Positions 32,614 to 42,655 of a stretch of DNA of 64,000 bases are shown here, in pieces. The notes under the pieces were generated by a model. That model was given only the letters and a program-made list of their open reading frames with translations, was not told the DNA's origin and did no database searches. Location: positions 160,165,049 through 160,229,048 of the forward strand of contig CM019067.1 in NCBI GenBank assembly GCA_009667805.1, given 5' to 3'. Source of the DNA: Leptobrachium leishanense. Its lineage: Eukaryota; Chordata; Amphibia; Anura; Megophryidae. How positions within the stretch are numbered: position 1 is the first letter of the stretch; each line of letters starts with the position of its first letter. Both the position numbers and the translations under genes were made by a program.

Positions 32614-33100
32614 GCACCAGCGAACCCATATCTGCCAGGCGTGCTTGTAAGCCTTTCAAGTGCCGGGTGCCCAGGAGGCGCCAAGTAATCGGCGAACCAT
32701 GCTCGAAATTCCTCCACCAGCGCTGGATCGCTGGACACCAGCCAAGCCATAAGCTGGAGATGGTCATTGAGGACCAGCGGATGAGGATGGCGCAAAGGGT
32801 TGGAGAGCAACTGTTGATCCCTGAGGAGCAGCCTCGGGCAGTCCACAGCCATGGACAGCAGGTGGGGGTACCATGCCTGTGATGGCCACCACGGAGTTAC
32901 TAATACAATCAAAGTCTTGGTCCTGCGAACCTGGAGAAGAGTTCTCCCGAGGAGTGTGAATGGTGGAAAAGCGTAATGCCGACCTTGAGGCCACGCGTGT
33001 AGAAGGACATCCGTCGCCACAGCGTCTGGATCGGGGCGCCAGCTGAAGAATAGAGGTAGATGGGTGTTTAGGCGAGAGGCGAAAAGGTCCATAGTGAAAG
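32517..33100 (-). pseudogene. DIRS RNase H end / methyltransferase-like domain
   Basis: The minus-strand frame starting near 33092 reads DLFASRLNTHLPLFFSWRPD, then DVLLHAWPQG and YAFPPFTLL, then VTPWWPSQAWYPHLL. This is the conserved segment found downstream of RNase H in DIRS elements and annotated as a DAM-like N6-adenine methyltransferase. The frame stays open for 191 codons and runs into the recombinase region, where the reading frame changes. Biochemical activity of this domain is not established. Confidence 0.75.
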
Positions 33101-33790
33101 GATCCCACAGGTCGAAGAGCTGAGCAAACAGAGGGCAGCAAATACCAGTCGCTGGAGTCCCACAAGAATCTGGAGTACCAGTCCGCGATGGTATTGTGTA
33201 ATCCCAGTATATATTCTGCTCTCACTTCCATCTGTCTCTGCAGGCAGAAATCCCAAAAGGTTCTAGCAAGAATCGCCAACGGGCGAGATTTCGTGCCTCC
33301 CAACTTCTTTATGTATCTCAACGCCGAGAGGTTGTCGAGGTGCAGGAGGATACAGCAATTTGCTTGAGTGCCCGAGAGGCTGAGGATAGCCAACGATCCC
33401 ACCAGGAGCTCCAGACAGTTGATGTGTAAGGTCCTCTCATCCGGTGACCATCTCCCGCCTGTGGAGACCGAGCCACACCTGGCCCCCCAGCCGTAAGTGC
33501 TGGCGTCCGACTCTATGATGAGATCGGGAGCGGATCCGAATATAGCCCTGCCGTTTCACGCCTCCATGTTGTCCAGCCACCACTGAAGTTTGTCCCTGGA
33601 CTCGTCGTCGAGGTAGACTAGATCTGCGTAAGACTGAGCACGACTCAGGGCCCTCGACTTGAGTCTTTGAAGGGCCCTGTAGTGCAAGGGTCCTGGAAAT
33701 ACTGCTTGAATAGAACTTAATAGAAGTCCAAACAGTCGAGCCAGATAACGAACCGTAAAAACAGGGAGCGTCAATGTTCGTCGCAGTTCT
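33060..33790 (-). pseudogene. DIRS connection and RNase H domain
   Basis: LQWWLDN near 33565, HLDNLSALRYIKKLGGTK near 33300 and the last RNase H motif HNTIADWYSRF near 33180 are recognisable. They lie in different frames: 33556-33774, then 32764-33402, then 33068-33256. There are therefore at least two frameshifts. In DIRS this domain removes the RNA strand after reverse transcription. Confidence 0.8.
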
Positions 33791-34600
33791 TTGTATGTCG
33801 CAGAGCTTTTGTTGAGGCAATTGTAGAATTGCAGCCATCGAGTTGATGATGAAACCGAGAAACTCTAGACGTTGCGTTGGTACGAGAACCGACTTGTTGG
33901 TATTTACGAGAAATCCTAGGTTGGACAACAGAGTCACTGCCCAGTGAAGGTGTTGGAACGCCGTGTTGCGAGACGATGCTAGAATGAGAATGTCGTCCAG
34001 GTAAATAACCAACCGGATGCCTCGTGCTCTTAACAGGGCCATGACTGGACGCAGGAGTTTTGAAAAACACCAAGGGGCTGAGGACAACCCGAAAGGGAGA
34101 CACTTGAATTGGAACGTCTTGTCCTTCCACCTGAATTGGAGAAACCGACGGTGGCCTTGATGTATGGGCACTGTCAAATACGCATCTGTTAAATCGACTT
34201 TTGTCATCCAATCCCCTGTTTTGAGCAGATCGCGGAGACAGTGAATACCCTCCAATTTGAAATGATGATAAATTACATAAGCGTTGAGATGTTTCAGGTT
34301 TATTACAGGTCTGAAAGAATCTCCCTTCTTTTGGACTAAAAAAAGGTTGCTGATAAAGCCCAGATCTCTTGGAGAGGCTAGTTCTATGGCCCCCTTGTCC
34401 AACAACAACTGAACCTCGGCGTCTATAAGCCGTTCCTTCTCTTGAGGAACATATAAAGGCCGTGGAAAGCACGTTTGAGAGGGACTGGAAATGAAATCTA
34501 TCTGATAACCTAGAACAGTCTGCGAGATCCAGGGATCTGCTGAAATTGACTCCCATACGTGGAAAAAAGTGCGATCCTGCCACCTACCAAACCCCGATGG
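33790..34600 (-). pseudogene. DIRS reverse transcriptase
   Basis: The minus strand reads, in order, WESISADPW and PRPLYVPQEKERLI before the domain, then DKGAIEL, FLVQKKGDSFRPVINL (fingers), KVDLTDAYLTVPIH (first catalytic aspartate, about 34205), FKCLPFGLSSAPWCF, and the catalytic VIYLDDILILASS (about 33975-34010), then LEFLGF. This is the order and wording of DIRS RT. After about 33790 the frame shifts. An overlapping 270-codon open frame (33771-34583) is a shadow. A stop ends the gag-like frame at 34670, just upstream. Confidence 0.9.
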
Positions 34601-34664
34601 AAAAAAGGACTTACCAGGCGGGCGAGATCGGAACGAACCATGTCCACGTCAATGACTGGAGCGG

Positions 34665-34837
34665 CTGTATTATGGGAAGAACCGGACCTGCTGATGTTGG
34701 TATGGTTGTTGCTGAGTTTGAGCGGGACTAGAGGTTGCTCGAGAGGAACCATATGAAGAACGGCCGGGCAGTCGGCCCTGTCGTCTGCCGGCCCGTCCAA
34801 AAACACTCTGGTTTTGATTAAATGCTTTACGCATGTT
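34665..34837 (-). pseudogene. DIRS gag-like ORF, C-terminal piece
   Basis: The minus strand reads MRKAFNQNQSVFGR followed by an R/Q/S-rich tail ending QVRFFP and a stop. It is the continuation of the frame at 41977-42218 on the other side of the hAT insertion. The basic, glutamine-rich end is typical of DIRS ORF1 products. The join is inferred from the flanking target duplication. Confidence 0.75.
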
Positions 34838-35165
34838 CAGGGCCGGTGCTGCCACTAGAGGAGCTAGGCGGCCGCTGCGACTGACATGTGACGCACCCAG
34901 GCTCCACCTCCGCAACACGTCAGCGGCTGACGCGGCGCCGCCGCCGCCTGCACGTGTTGGGGCAGGCGGCAGCACGCGTGCGCCCCCACGTCAGGCTGCC
35001 GCTGGAAGGAGGAGGCAGAGACTAGTCGAGGCGGAGAGTTGCGTCGGAGTGAGACAGACAAAGGAAGCTGTTCTGTCCCCTCGGCTCCTGGAGTCCTGCT
35101 GCCTGTCACTGACTGGGTCGACTCTCTGACATCTTCAAGTTTCGACTAACAACAAGTCGACAACA
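34838..35165 (+). promoter_or_regulatory. CpG-rich putative promoter of the hAT
   Basis: Very high CpG content (gcggcgccgccgccgcctgc, cacgcgtgcgcccccacg) directly after the left terminus and upstream of the coding part. An ATG at 35165 is followed 16 nt later by a possible splice donor (gcag|gtatgg), which suggests a short first exon. Function is inferred only from position and composition. Confidence 0.35.
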
Positions 35166-35204
35166 TGATTCAAGCAGCAGGTATGGGGGGGCACAATTTC
35201 AAAT

Positions 35205-35755
35205 TGGCAATATATATATATATATGCATGATGCATCTGTGAGCTGGCACTCAGGCCCTGGGCAATATATATATACGCATGATGTGAGCTGGCACTCAGG
35301 CCCTGGGCAATATATATATGCATGATGTGAGCTGGCACTCAGGCCCTGGGCAATATATACATGCATGATGTGAGCTGGCACTCAGGCCCTGGGCAATATA
35401 TATATATGCATGATGTGAGCTGGCACTCAGGCCCCAGGCAATATATATACGCATGATGTGAGCTGGCACTCAGGCCCTGGGCAATATATATACGCATGGT
35501 GTGAGCTGGCACTCAGGCCCCCCTGGGCAATAATATATACGCATGATGTGAGCTAGCACTCAGGCCCTGGGCAATATATATATACGCATGATGTGAGCTG
35601 GCCTGGGCAATATATATACGCATGATCGAGCTGGCCTGGGTAATATATATATATACGCATGATGTGAGCTGGCCTGGGCATATATATACGCATGATGTGA
35701 GCTGGCCTGGGCAATATATATATGCATGATGTGAGCTGGGGCAATATATACCCAT
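35205..35755. repeat. 41-43-bp minisatellite with ATAT runs
   Basis: About 12 units of gcatgatgtgagctggcact, then caggccctgggca and a variable (AT)n. The later units are shortened by loss of the cactcaggcc part. Confidence 0.92.
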
Positions 35756-35756
35756 G

Positions 35757-36010
35757 TGTTCAGTGCCCAATCTATAACGCTCTCATGTTCAGTGCCCAGT
35801 CTACAACGCTCTCATGTTCAGTGCCCAATCTATAACGCTCTCATGTTCAGTGCCCAATCTATAACGCTCTCATGTTCAGTGACCAATCTATAACGCTCTC
35901 ATATTCAGTGCCCAGTCTATAACGCTCTCATGTTCAGTGCCCAGTCTATAACGCTCTCATGTTCAGTGCCCAATAACGCTCTCATGTTCAGTGCCCAATA
36001 ATGCTCTCAA
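35757..36010. repeat. 29-bp minisatellite
   Basis: About nine units of gttcagtgcccaatctataa plus cgctctcat. The last two lack the atctata part. Confidence 0.92.
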
Positions 36011-36108
36011 TACAATACTGAATCATGCACAACTGTGTCACGGTTTCGCTGAATCACAACAGGTGCACATTTCAAGCAGATGTTCTTTGTTGCCTTCTCC
36101 AGTGGGCT

Positions 36109-36857
36109 ATGGGTGATAGAAAAAACCTTCTGGAGCCCAGTACCGCAAATGAAAAGCAGAACAAGCCAAGGAGCAAGCAAAGCAAGAAGGGTCCTTCTTG
36201 AAATACTTTCATACACAGAAAGCAAATCAAGAACAAGAATGTGACCGTACTCTTTTAGAAGCTGCCACTGGGGAAGCTGAATGTTGTGCTCCTAGTACAA
36301 GTCATAGTGAAGTTTCACAAATTGGAAATGTTTCTGGAATGCCCACAGAAGAAAAAGAAGATGTCAATATAAGTGAGACTAGTACTGCAAAGTCATCAAA
36401 AGAAGGTATTATTCCTGCTTTGGATTACAGTGATCCTGCCAAATGGCCATACTCTTGCAATGATGATATACAACAGCTCATAATTCAACATGGACCACAG
36501 CAAGTTGTATCACATGATTTTCCCAAAGACTCCAAAAACAGAAGATTTTCTCCTGTACACTACAACAGGAGACTGGAAAATGGTGAAGAAGTGTGTCGTC
36601 AATGGTTGATATATTCAACCTCAAAAGATGTTGTTTTTTGTTTTTGCTGTAAATTGTTCAGTAAAAGAACTTTTGCATCATCCTTACAAGAAACCGGTTC
36701 AAAAGACTGGAAGAACATTGGAGCAATTCTTTCTTCACATGATAGGAATACTGACCATTACGAAAACTATCAAGCCTGGCGTGAACTTGAATTGCGCTTA
36801 TCTAAAGATAAAACAATTGATGTGATCAACCAGCAGAAAATTAGGCAAGAAGAACAA
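36109..36857 (+). pseudogene. hAT transposase, N-terminal part (TTF/ZMYM1-like)
   Basis: A likely start is ATGGGTGATAGAAA at 36109. The conserved SGAQYRK motif follows in a frame shifted by one base, then a TGA at 36150 where related proteins have arginine. The frame then stays open: KAEQAKEQAKQEGSFLKYF, an acidic/serine-rich linker, and the TTF-type zinc-binding domain (DPAKWPYS, RRFSPVHYNRRLENGE, WLIYSTSKDVVFCFCCKLF, about 36420-36660), then WKNIGAILSSHDRNTDH. It ends EEQY at the CR1 junction. In this family the domain binds the element ends. Confidence 0.88.
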
Positions 36858-38606
36858 TATTGTCAACAATAAAAACAAAGGAAGGAAGATATGTAGAAGA
36901 GGATAAAAGTCTCGCTGACTGCCTCAATGAATATTTTTGTTCAGTCTTTGCAGAAGAAAAGGAAGGAAAGGGACCTCAGTTAGGAGGAAACACTAACGAG
37001 ACATTTACATATCAGTTTACAGAGGAGGTTCTACAGCTGCTGTCTAAAGTAAAGACAAATAAGTCAATGGGGCCTGATGGGATCCACCCTAAATTATTAA
37101 AAGAGCTCAGTGATGTAATAGCAAAACCGTTAACAGATTTATTTAACCAATCCTTGCTAACGGGAGTTGTCCCAGAAGACTGGAAATTAGCAAATGTTGT
37201 GCCCATTTACAAGAAGGGTAGTAGGGAGGAATCGGGGAACTATAGGCCAGTTAGTCTTATGTCAGTAGTGGGGAAATTAATGGAAAACATGTTAAAGGAA
37301 AGGATTGTTGAACATCTAAAAACACATAGATTACAGGATCAGAAACAACATGGGTTTACCTCAGGGAGATCATGCCAAACTAATCTTATTGATTTTTTTG
37401 ATTGGGTAACAAAAATAATAGACACAGGTGGTGCAGTAGACATTGCTTATTTAGATTTCAGTAAGGCTTTTGAAACTGTTCCGCATATAAGGCTTATCAA
37501 TAAATTGCAATCTTTGAGCTTGGATTCCAATATTGTTGAATGGATTAGGCAGTGGCTGAGTGACAGGCAACAGAGGGTTGTGGTAAATGGAGTTTATTCG
37601 GCGCAAGGTCTTGTTACCAGTGGGGTACCTGAGGGGTCAGTACTTGGACCCATTCTCTTTAATATTTTTATTAGTGATATTGCAGAAGGTATTAATGGAA
37701 AAGTATGTCTTTTTGCTGATGACACAAAGATTTGCAACAGGGTTGACGTTCCTGGAGGGATCAGCCAAATGACAAATGATTTAGGTAAACTAAAAAAATG
37801 GTTGGAGCTGTGGCAATTGAGTTTTAATGTGGATAAGTGCAAGATAATGCATCTGGGACGTAAAAACCCAAGGGCTGAATATAGAATATTTGATACAGTC
37901 CTAACCTCAACATCTGAGGAAAGGGATTTAGGGGTTATTATTTCAGAGGATCTAAGGGTAAGTAGTCAATGTAATAGAGCAGCAGGAAATGCTAGCAGAA
38001 TGCTTGGTTGTGTAGGGAGAGGTATTAGCAGTAGGAAAAGGGAAGTGCTCATGCCACTGTACAGAGCACTGGTGAGACCTCACTTGGAGTACTGTGTGCA
38101 GTACTGGAGACCGTATCTCCAGAAGGATATAGACATCTTAGAGAGAGATCAGAGAATGGCTTCTAAAATGGTGTACGGCTTGAAGGAGAAAAGTTACCAG
38201 GAAAGGCTTAATGATCTTAACATGTACAGCTTGGAAAAAAGACGAGACAGAGGAGATATGATAGAAACATTTAAATACGTAAAGGGAATCCACAAGGTAG
38301 AGGAAGGGAGTATATTTAAATGGAAACAAAGTAGCAAAACAAGAGGACATAGTCTTAGATTAGAGGGGCAAAGGTTTAAAAGTAACATCAGGAAGCATTA
38401 TTTTACTGAGAGGGTGGTGGACACATGGAACAGCCTTCCAGTTGAAGTGGTAGAGGCCAAAACAGTGATTGAATTTAAGCAGGCATGGGATAGGAATAAG
38501 GCTATCCTAAACAAAAGATAAATCCATGTAAAGTATCCATGTAATTGGGCAGACTAGATGGGCCGAAAGGTTATTATCTGCCGACATTTTTCTAGGTTTC
38601 TATGAT
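36858..38606 (+). mobile_element. CR1 LINE, 5'-truncated
   Basis: Begins within the transposase ORF at about 36858 and ends gggccgaaaggttattatct, then tctaggtttctatg, the typical CR1 3' terminus. It carries the RT domain and C-terminus but no endonuclease or ORF1, as expected from 5' truncation during target-primed reverse transcription. No clear target duplication. The deletion of host hAT sequence at the site may explain this. Confidence 0.92.
36872..38521 (+). CDS. CR1 reverse transcriptase, uninterrupted ORF
   Basis: About 550 codons remain open to TAA at 38519. Numbered from the first open codon at 36860, the RT blocks are SMGPDGIHPK (about residue 70), NYRPVSLMS (about 125), AYLDFSKAFETVPH with the first catalytic aspartate (about 195), SGVPEGSVLGPILF (about 255) and the catalytic LFADDTKI (about 283). 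The CR1-type C-terminus follows (RPHLEYCVQYW, YSLEKRRDRGDMIE, DTWNSLPVEVVEA). In the family this enzyme copies LINE RNA at the nicked target. Oddity: the usual PQGSVLGP reads PEGSVLGP. The first few codons derive from the hAT junction and there is no native start, so the protein is probably not expressed. Confidence 0.9.
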   Translation, partial: KTKEGRYVEEDKSLADCLNEYFCSVFAEEKEGKGPQLGGNTNETFTYQFTEEVLQLLSKVKTNKSMGPDGIHPKLLKELSDVIAKPLTDLFNQSLLTGVVPEDWKLANVVPIYKKGSREESGNYRPVSLMSVVGKLMENMLKERIVEHLKTHRLQDQKQHGFTSGRSCQTNLIDFFDWVTKIIDTGGAVDIAYLDFSKAFETVPHIRLINKLQSLSLDSNIVEWIRQWLSDRQQRVVVNGVYSAQGLVTSGVPEGSVLGPILFNIFISDIAEGINGKVCLFADDTKICNRVDVPGGISQMTNDLGKLKKWLELWQLSFNVDKCKIMHLGRKNPRAEYRIFDTVLTSTSEERDLGVIISEDLRVSSQCNRAAGNASRMLGCVGRGISSRKREVLMPLYRALVRPHLEYCVQYWRPYLQKDIDILERDQRMASKMVYGLKEKSYQERLNDLNMYSLEKRRDRGDMIETFKYVKGIHKVEEGSIFKWKQSSKTRGHSLRLEGQRFKSNIRKHYFTERVVDTWNSLPVEVVEAKTVIEFKQAWDRNKAILNKR

Positions 38607-39068
38607 GAGTCTGAAAGCATTACCATAAAAGAACATTTCTTGGGATTTATTCCACTACAGGCGACGACAGGTGCCTTTATAGCAGAAACTCTTCTTGGGC
38701 AGCTGGAACAAATTGGATTGCCAATTGAAAATCTGTGTGGTCAAGGGTATGACAATGGGAGTAACATGAAAGGCAAACAAAATGGAGCACAAAAGAGAAT
38801 CCTGGACTTAAACCCATGTGCCTTTTTTGTGCCCTGCAATGCACATTCTTTAAACTTGGTAGTCAACGATGCTGCTAGGTGTTGTCTGGAAGCAACTACT
38901 TTCTTCAGGTTGGTTCAGCAGATCTATAATTATTTCTCTACATCGACTAAGCGTTGGCAACTTCTAATTAGCCATATATCAGACTTAGGCAAAACTGTTA
39001 AGCCATTGAGTGAAACAAGATAGGAGTGTCGGATCGATGCTTTGAAACCACTGAGATATCATCTTAAT
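38607..39068 (+). pseudogene. hAT transposase, middle part
   Basis: Reads ITIKEHFLGFIPL, ATTGAFIAETLL, then GQGYDNGSNMKGK (the block with the second catalytic aspartate), CNAHSLNLVVNDAA and STSTKRWQLL. It then reads LSETR followed by TAG where the family has tryptophan (39021-39023). Compared with ZMYM1-like proteins about 150 residues are missing between EEQY before the CR1 and this part. The missing piece includes the segment with the first catalytic aspartate, so the CR1 insertion came with a deletion. Confidence 0.88.
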
Positions 39069-40694
39069 CAGGGCCGTAGGAAGGGCGAGGCGAGTGAGGC
39101 GCCTGCCTCGGGCACAGCTGTGAAGGGGCGCAGCCATGGCTCAAGTCCTGTGGGAATGCTGCAGGAATGCAGGTTGCGGGAACCTGCGTTCCCGCAGCTT
39201 TCCACAAGGTCTCGAGCCATGGCTGCGCCCCTTCACAGCTGTGAAGCGCCCAGCCCGAAATGATTGCTGGCGGCCGCTTGCTTCCTGCTTGAACGGCCGC
39301 TGACAGGAAGTGCGAGCGGCTGCACTTCCTGTCAGCGGCCGTTCAAGCAGGAAGCAAGCGTCCGCTGGCAAGGAGAGGTGAGCTGGGGCAATATCCAGGA
39401 GACCTGGGGGGCACAATCCATGAGACCTGGGGGGCAATATCCATGAGACCTGGGGGGCACTATCCATGAGACCTGGGGGGCAATATCCATGAGATCTGGG
39501 GGGCATTATCCATGAGACCTGGGGGCACTATCCATGAGACCTGGGGGCACTATCCATGAGACCTGGGGGGCAGTATCCAGGAGACCTGGGGGCAATATCC
39601 ATGAGATCTGGGGGCACTATCCATGAGACATGGGGGCACCATCTGGGGACACTATCCATGAGACCTGGGGGGCACTATCCATGAGACCTTGGGGGCACTA
39701 TCCATGAGACCTGGGGGCACTATCCATGAGACCTGGGGGCACTATCCATGAGACCTGGGGGGCAATATCCAGGAGACCTGGGGGCAATATCCATGAGACC
39801 TGGGGGCACTATCCATGAGACCTGGGGGGCAGTATCCAGGAGACCTGGGGGCAATATCCATGAGACCTGGGGGCACTATCCATGAGACCTGGGGGCACTA
39901 TCCATGAGACCTGGGGGCACTATCCATGAGACCTGGGGGGCAGTATCCAGGAGACCTGGGGGCAATATCCATGAGACCTGGGGGCACTAGCCATGAGACC
40001 TGGGGGCACTATCCTTGAGACCTGGGGGGCAGTATCCAGGAGACCTGGGGGCAATATCCATGAGACCTGGGGGCACTATCCATGAGACCTGGGGGCAATA
40101 TCCATGAGACCTGGGGGCACTATCCATGAGACCTGGGGGCAATATCCATGAGACCTGGGGGGCATATCCATGAGACATGGGGGGGCATATCCATGAGACC
40201 TGGGGGGCATATCCATGAGACCTGGGGCATTATCCATGAGACCTGGGGCATATCCATGAGACCTGGGGCATTATCCATGAGAGCTGGGGCAATATCCATG
40301 AGAGCTGGGGGGCATATCCATGAGCTGGGGCATATCCATGTGAACTGGGGCAATATATACCCATATGAGCTGGGGTCAATAATATCCATGTGAACTGGGG
40401 AAAATAGTCTGGGGGCTCAGTGCTGTGTATATTATTCTGGGGGGTGTATATTATGCTATATGTTCTTTTGCTATACGTGCATGTATTCTGTGTGTACTGT
40501 ATTTGTACATGTACTAAGTGTGCACTATATACGTAGGGTACAAAGGGTGGTCCGATCCACTGCTTCTGGTCGCGGGGAGCATCCAGGGGCTTAGCACTGT
40601 GCCACTGGTCGGGGACTCTGACTTTTAAAATTATGTGGGGGGGCACAATTTTCTGTTTTTGCCTCGGGTGCAAAAGGAGCTAGCTACGGCTCTG
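39069..40694. mobile_element. hAT MITE filled with a minisatellite
   Basis: Termini CAGGGCCGTAGG and, in reverse, CAGAGCCGTAGC. The flanking octamers ATCTTAAT (39061-39068) and ATCTTGGT (40695-40702) match 6 of 8. Near the left end lies a ~55-bp inverted repeat (cttgcttcctgcttgaacgg...). The words gcctcggg occur at both ends. The rest is the minisatellite. It interrupts the hAT transposase frame cleanly: YHL before and DLGNIYDA after. Confidence 0.85.
39380..40400. repeat. ~22-bp minisatellite, over 40 units
   Basis: Units of (c)actatccatgagacctggg(g)gg with 20-23 bp spacing. Variants are aatatcc, agtatccagg and atatcc. Blocks of several units recur as a higher-order pattern (for example gggggcagtatccaggagac roughly every 110-140 bp between 39560 and 40050). 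Minus-strand repeat peptides (SHGYCPPGLMDI-like) are a by-product. Confidence 0.93.
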
Positions 40695-41674
40695 ATCTTG
40701 GTAATATATACGATGCTTTGATACAGATCTATGATGATACAAGCCTTACCGGTCCATCTGGGAATACTTCCCGAATTGAAGCCAAGGGCCTTGCTGATGC
40801 AATCAGTAAGTTCAAGTTTGTGGTATCCCTTGTTACATGGTACAACATCCTTTTTGAAGTAAATCTTACAAGTAAGCTACTGCAAAATAAGGAAGCAGAT
40901 TTAAATTCAGCTACAAGACAGCTGGAAGTGACCAGGAATTATCTCATATCCTGCAGGTGTGATGAGGGCTTTCAACAGGTTTTGACAGATGCTACTGAGA
41001 TTGCAAAGGAGATACAAATACTACCAAACTTTGAGACAGAAGATCAAGTTCGAAACAGGAGAAAGAAACGGCAGTTTGAATATGAGTCCCGAGAAGAGGC
41101 ACCACAAGATCCGAAGCAGAAATTCAAAATCGCTTTTTACTATGCCGTTTTAGATGTGGCCATACAATCTATTGAAGAGAGATTCCAACAACTAAAACAA
41201 TATAGTCTACTATTTGGCTTCCTATATGATATATACGGAATAAATAAACAATCTACTGAAGATTTACTCAAGAACTGCAGAAATTTGGAAAAATCATTGA
41301 TGCATAATGGGAACAAAGATATTGATGCTGAAGATCTGCGTTGTGAACTCGAAGCAATAGCTCGAAAACTTCCAAAGTCTATGCCACCACAAGAAGTACT
41401 ACTCTACATACTGCAAAATAAACTTCTGGATAACGTGCCTAATGTTTCTGTTGCTCTGAGGATCCTTCTCACACTTCCAGTATCAGTGGCAAGTGGTGAA
41501 CGTAGTTTCTCAAAGCTCAAACTTATAAAAACTTACATACGTTCAACAATGTTGGAAAAGAGACTAGTTGGCTTGGCAACTATATCCATTGAACATGCCC
41601 AGTCATCAGCCCTTGATCTGGTTGAAATGGTGAAAAAATTTGCAAAGGATAAGGCACGCAAAGTGAAATTTTGA
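40695..41674 (+). pseudogene. hAT transposase, C-terminal part with dimerisation domain
   Basis: The frame resumes after the MITE as GNIYDALIQIYDD and stays open for over 300 codons to a stop at 41672. Recognisable parts are EAKGLADAISKFKFVV, a basic RNRRKKRQFEYESRE segment, and the hAT C-terminal dimerisation block NVSVALRILLTLPVSVASGE followed by RSFSKLKLIKTYIRSTM (about 41440-41550). This part alone has no stop, which suggests a moderately young element. AT-rich 3' sequence follows, with AATAAA near 41868. Confidence 0.9.
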
Positions 41675-41976
41675 TGTGTCTGAAATTGAAACTTACGTGA
41701 CAACTCTAATTTTTTTTTGGTTTCGTTAAGAAAAATACAGTTAATTTATATTTGTTCAATACAGTTAATTTATATTTGTTTAATAGAGTTAATTTAAAAT
41801 GGTTTAATACAGTTTATTTATATTTATTTTACCTTTACTATTGGTGCTTTTCAAACTTTATTCTTGAAAATAAAAAGAAATTGAGCAGTTTCATGTTGTG
41901 TCGCTTTTTTTTTTTTCGGGGGGGGTGCAAGTAGCTGGTCTTGCCTAGGGCGCAAAATAGTCTAGCACCGGCCCTG

Positions 41977-42655
41977 CGAATGTTCACCTTCACCTTATTG
42001 ATGGTATTAAAGGACCCCGAATAAGAATTCATGTCCTGTATAACAGTTTTCGGAAACAGGTCCCCCTCTGCATCTGGTCCTGGCTCATTGGAGGCCAGGG
42101 CAATCAATCCTGGGTCAATCCTTAGAAGGATAGATTTCCGACGTTCAGTGCCCAAGGCCGTATTTGCATTGCCAAGCAGGCAGAGAGTGCGATGAGCCCA
42201 ACCATGCAGAATAGGCACACTTGGAGCGATACCAGGGGTATGGGATCATTCAATGACTTCTAGTAATTGAGAAAAAGGGCCAAATACATCTAACAACTTG
42301 TCCTGGCAGGACCTGAATGAAAAATCAACCCCTTTTCGGGGATTCCAGCCCGTATTAGTCAGGTGTTGCAGCATTTGCTCTCCAACCTCAGGAGTTTGCA
42401 ACACTTTTTTGGAGGTGAGAGGCCTCGGGAATCCAGTACGTAAACTTGATCTAGTTTTTGGAGCCATAGGCTTAAGAACTTGCTTATTTAGCAATCTTTC
42501 CACCCGAGGGTATGCAATCCAGTCTGCGGAGCAGGGGTGTTTTAGATAATCTGGATCAAAGAAATCGTCCTCAGACGATGCATCCACTATTGCAGAATTA
42601 GTGAGAGCCAAGGCATTAGATGCCGGAGAATTATCCTCATCCGAGGATATCTCAG
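41977..42655 (-). pseudogene. DIRS gag-like ORF, middle piece
   Basis: The minus strand encodes an acidic segment (SSEDDFFDPDYL), then YPRVERLLNKQVLKPM, GVDFSFRSCQDKLLDV and, after an in-frame TGA near 42246, LGNANTALGTERRKSIL and IDPGLIAL. This matches the ORF1/gag-like protein of vertebrate DIRS elements. The right side is cut by the CR1 at 42656 and the left side by the hAT at 41976. Confidence 0.78.

Larger units (their letters stand above)
34838..41976 (+). mobile_element. large hAT with ZMYM1/TTF-type transposase, interrupted twice
   Basis: Termini CAGGGCCGGTGCT and TAGCACCGGCCCTG are inverted. The flanking octamers CGCATGTT (34830-34837) and CGAATGTT (41977-41984) match 7 of 8. It lies inside the DIRS gag-like ORF. 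Layout: terminus, CpG-rich block, two minisatellites, transposase exon(s), terminus. The transposase is split by a CR1 (36858-38606) and a MITE (39069-40694). Without the inserts it is about 3.8 kb. Confidence 0.9.

Noticed and set aside
33771..34583. 270-codon minus-strand ORF overlapping the DIRS RT
   Set aside because: It is a shadow frame. The RT motifs (VDLTDAY, YLDD) are in the other frame, and this one has no recognisable domain.
39380..40400. Regular ~22-bp repeats that could be mistaken for a CRISPR array
   Set aside because: The repeats are directly contiguous with no unique spacers, vary continuously, lie inside a transposon in a vertebrate-type genome, and have no cas genes nearby.
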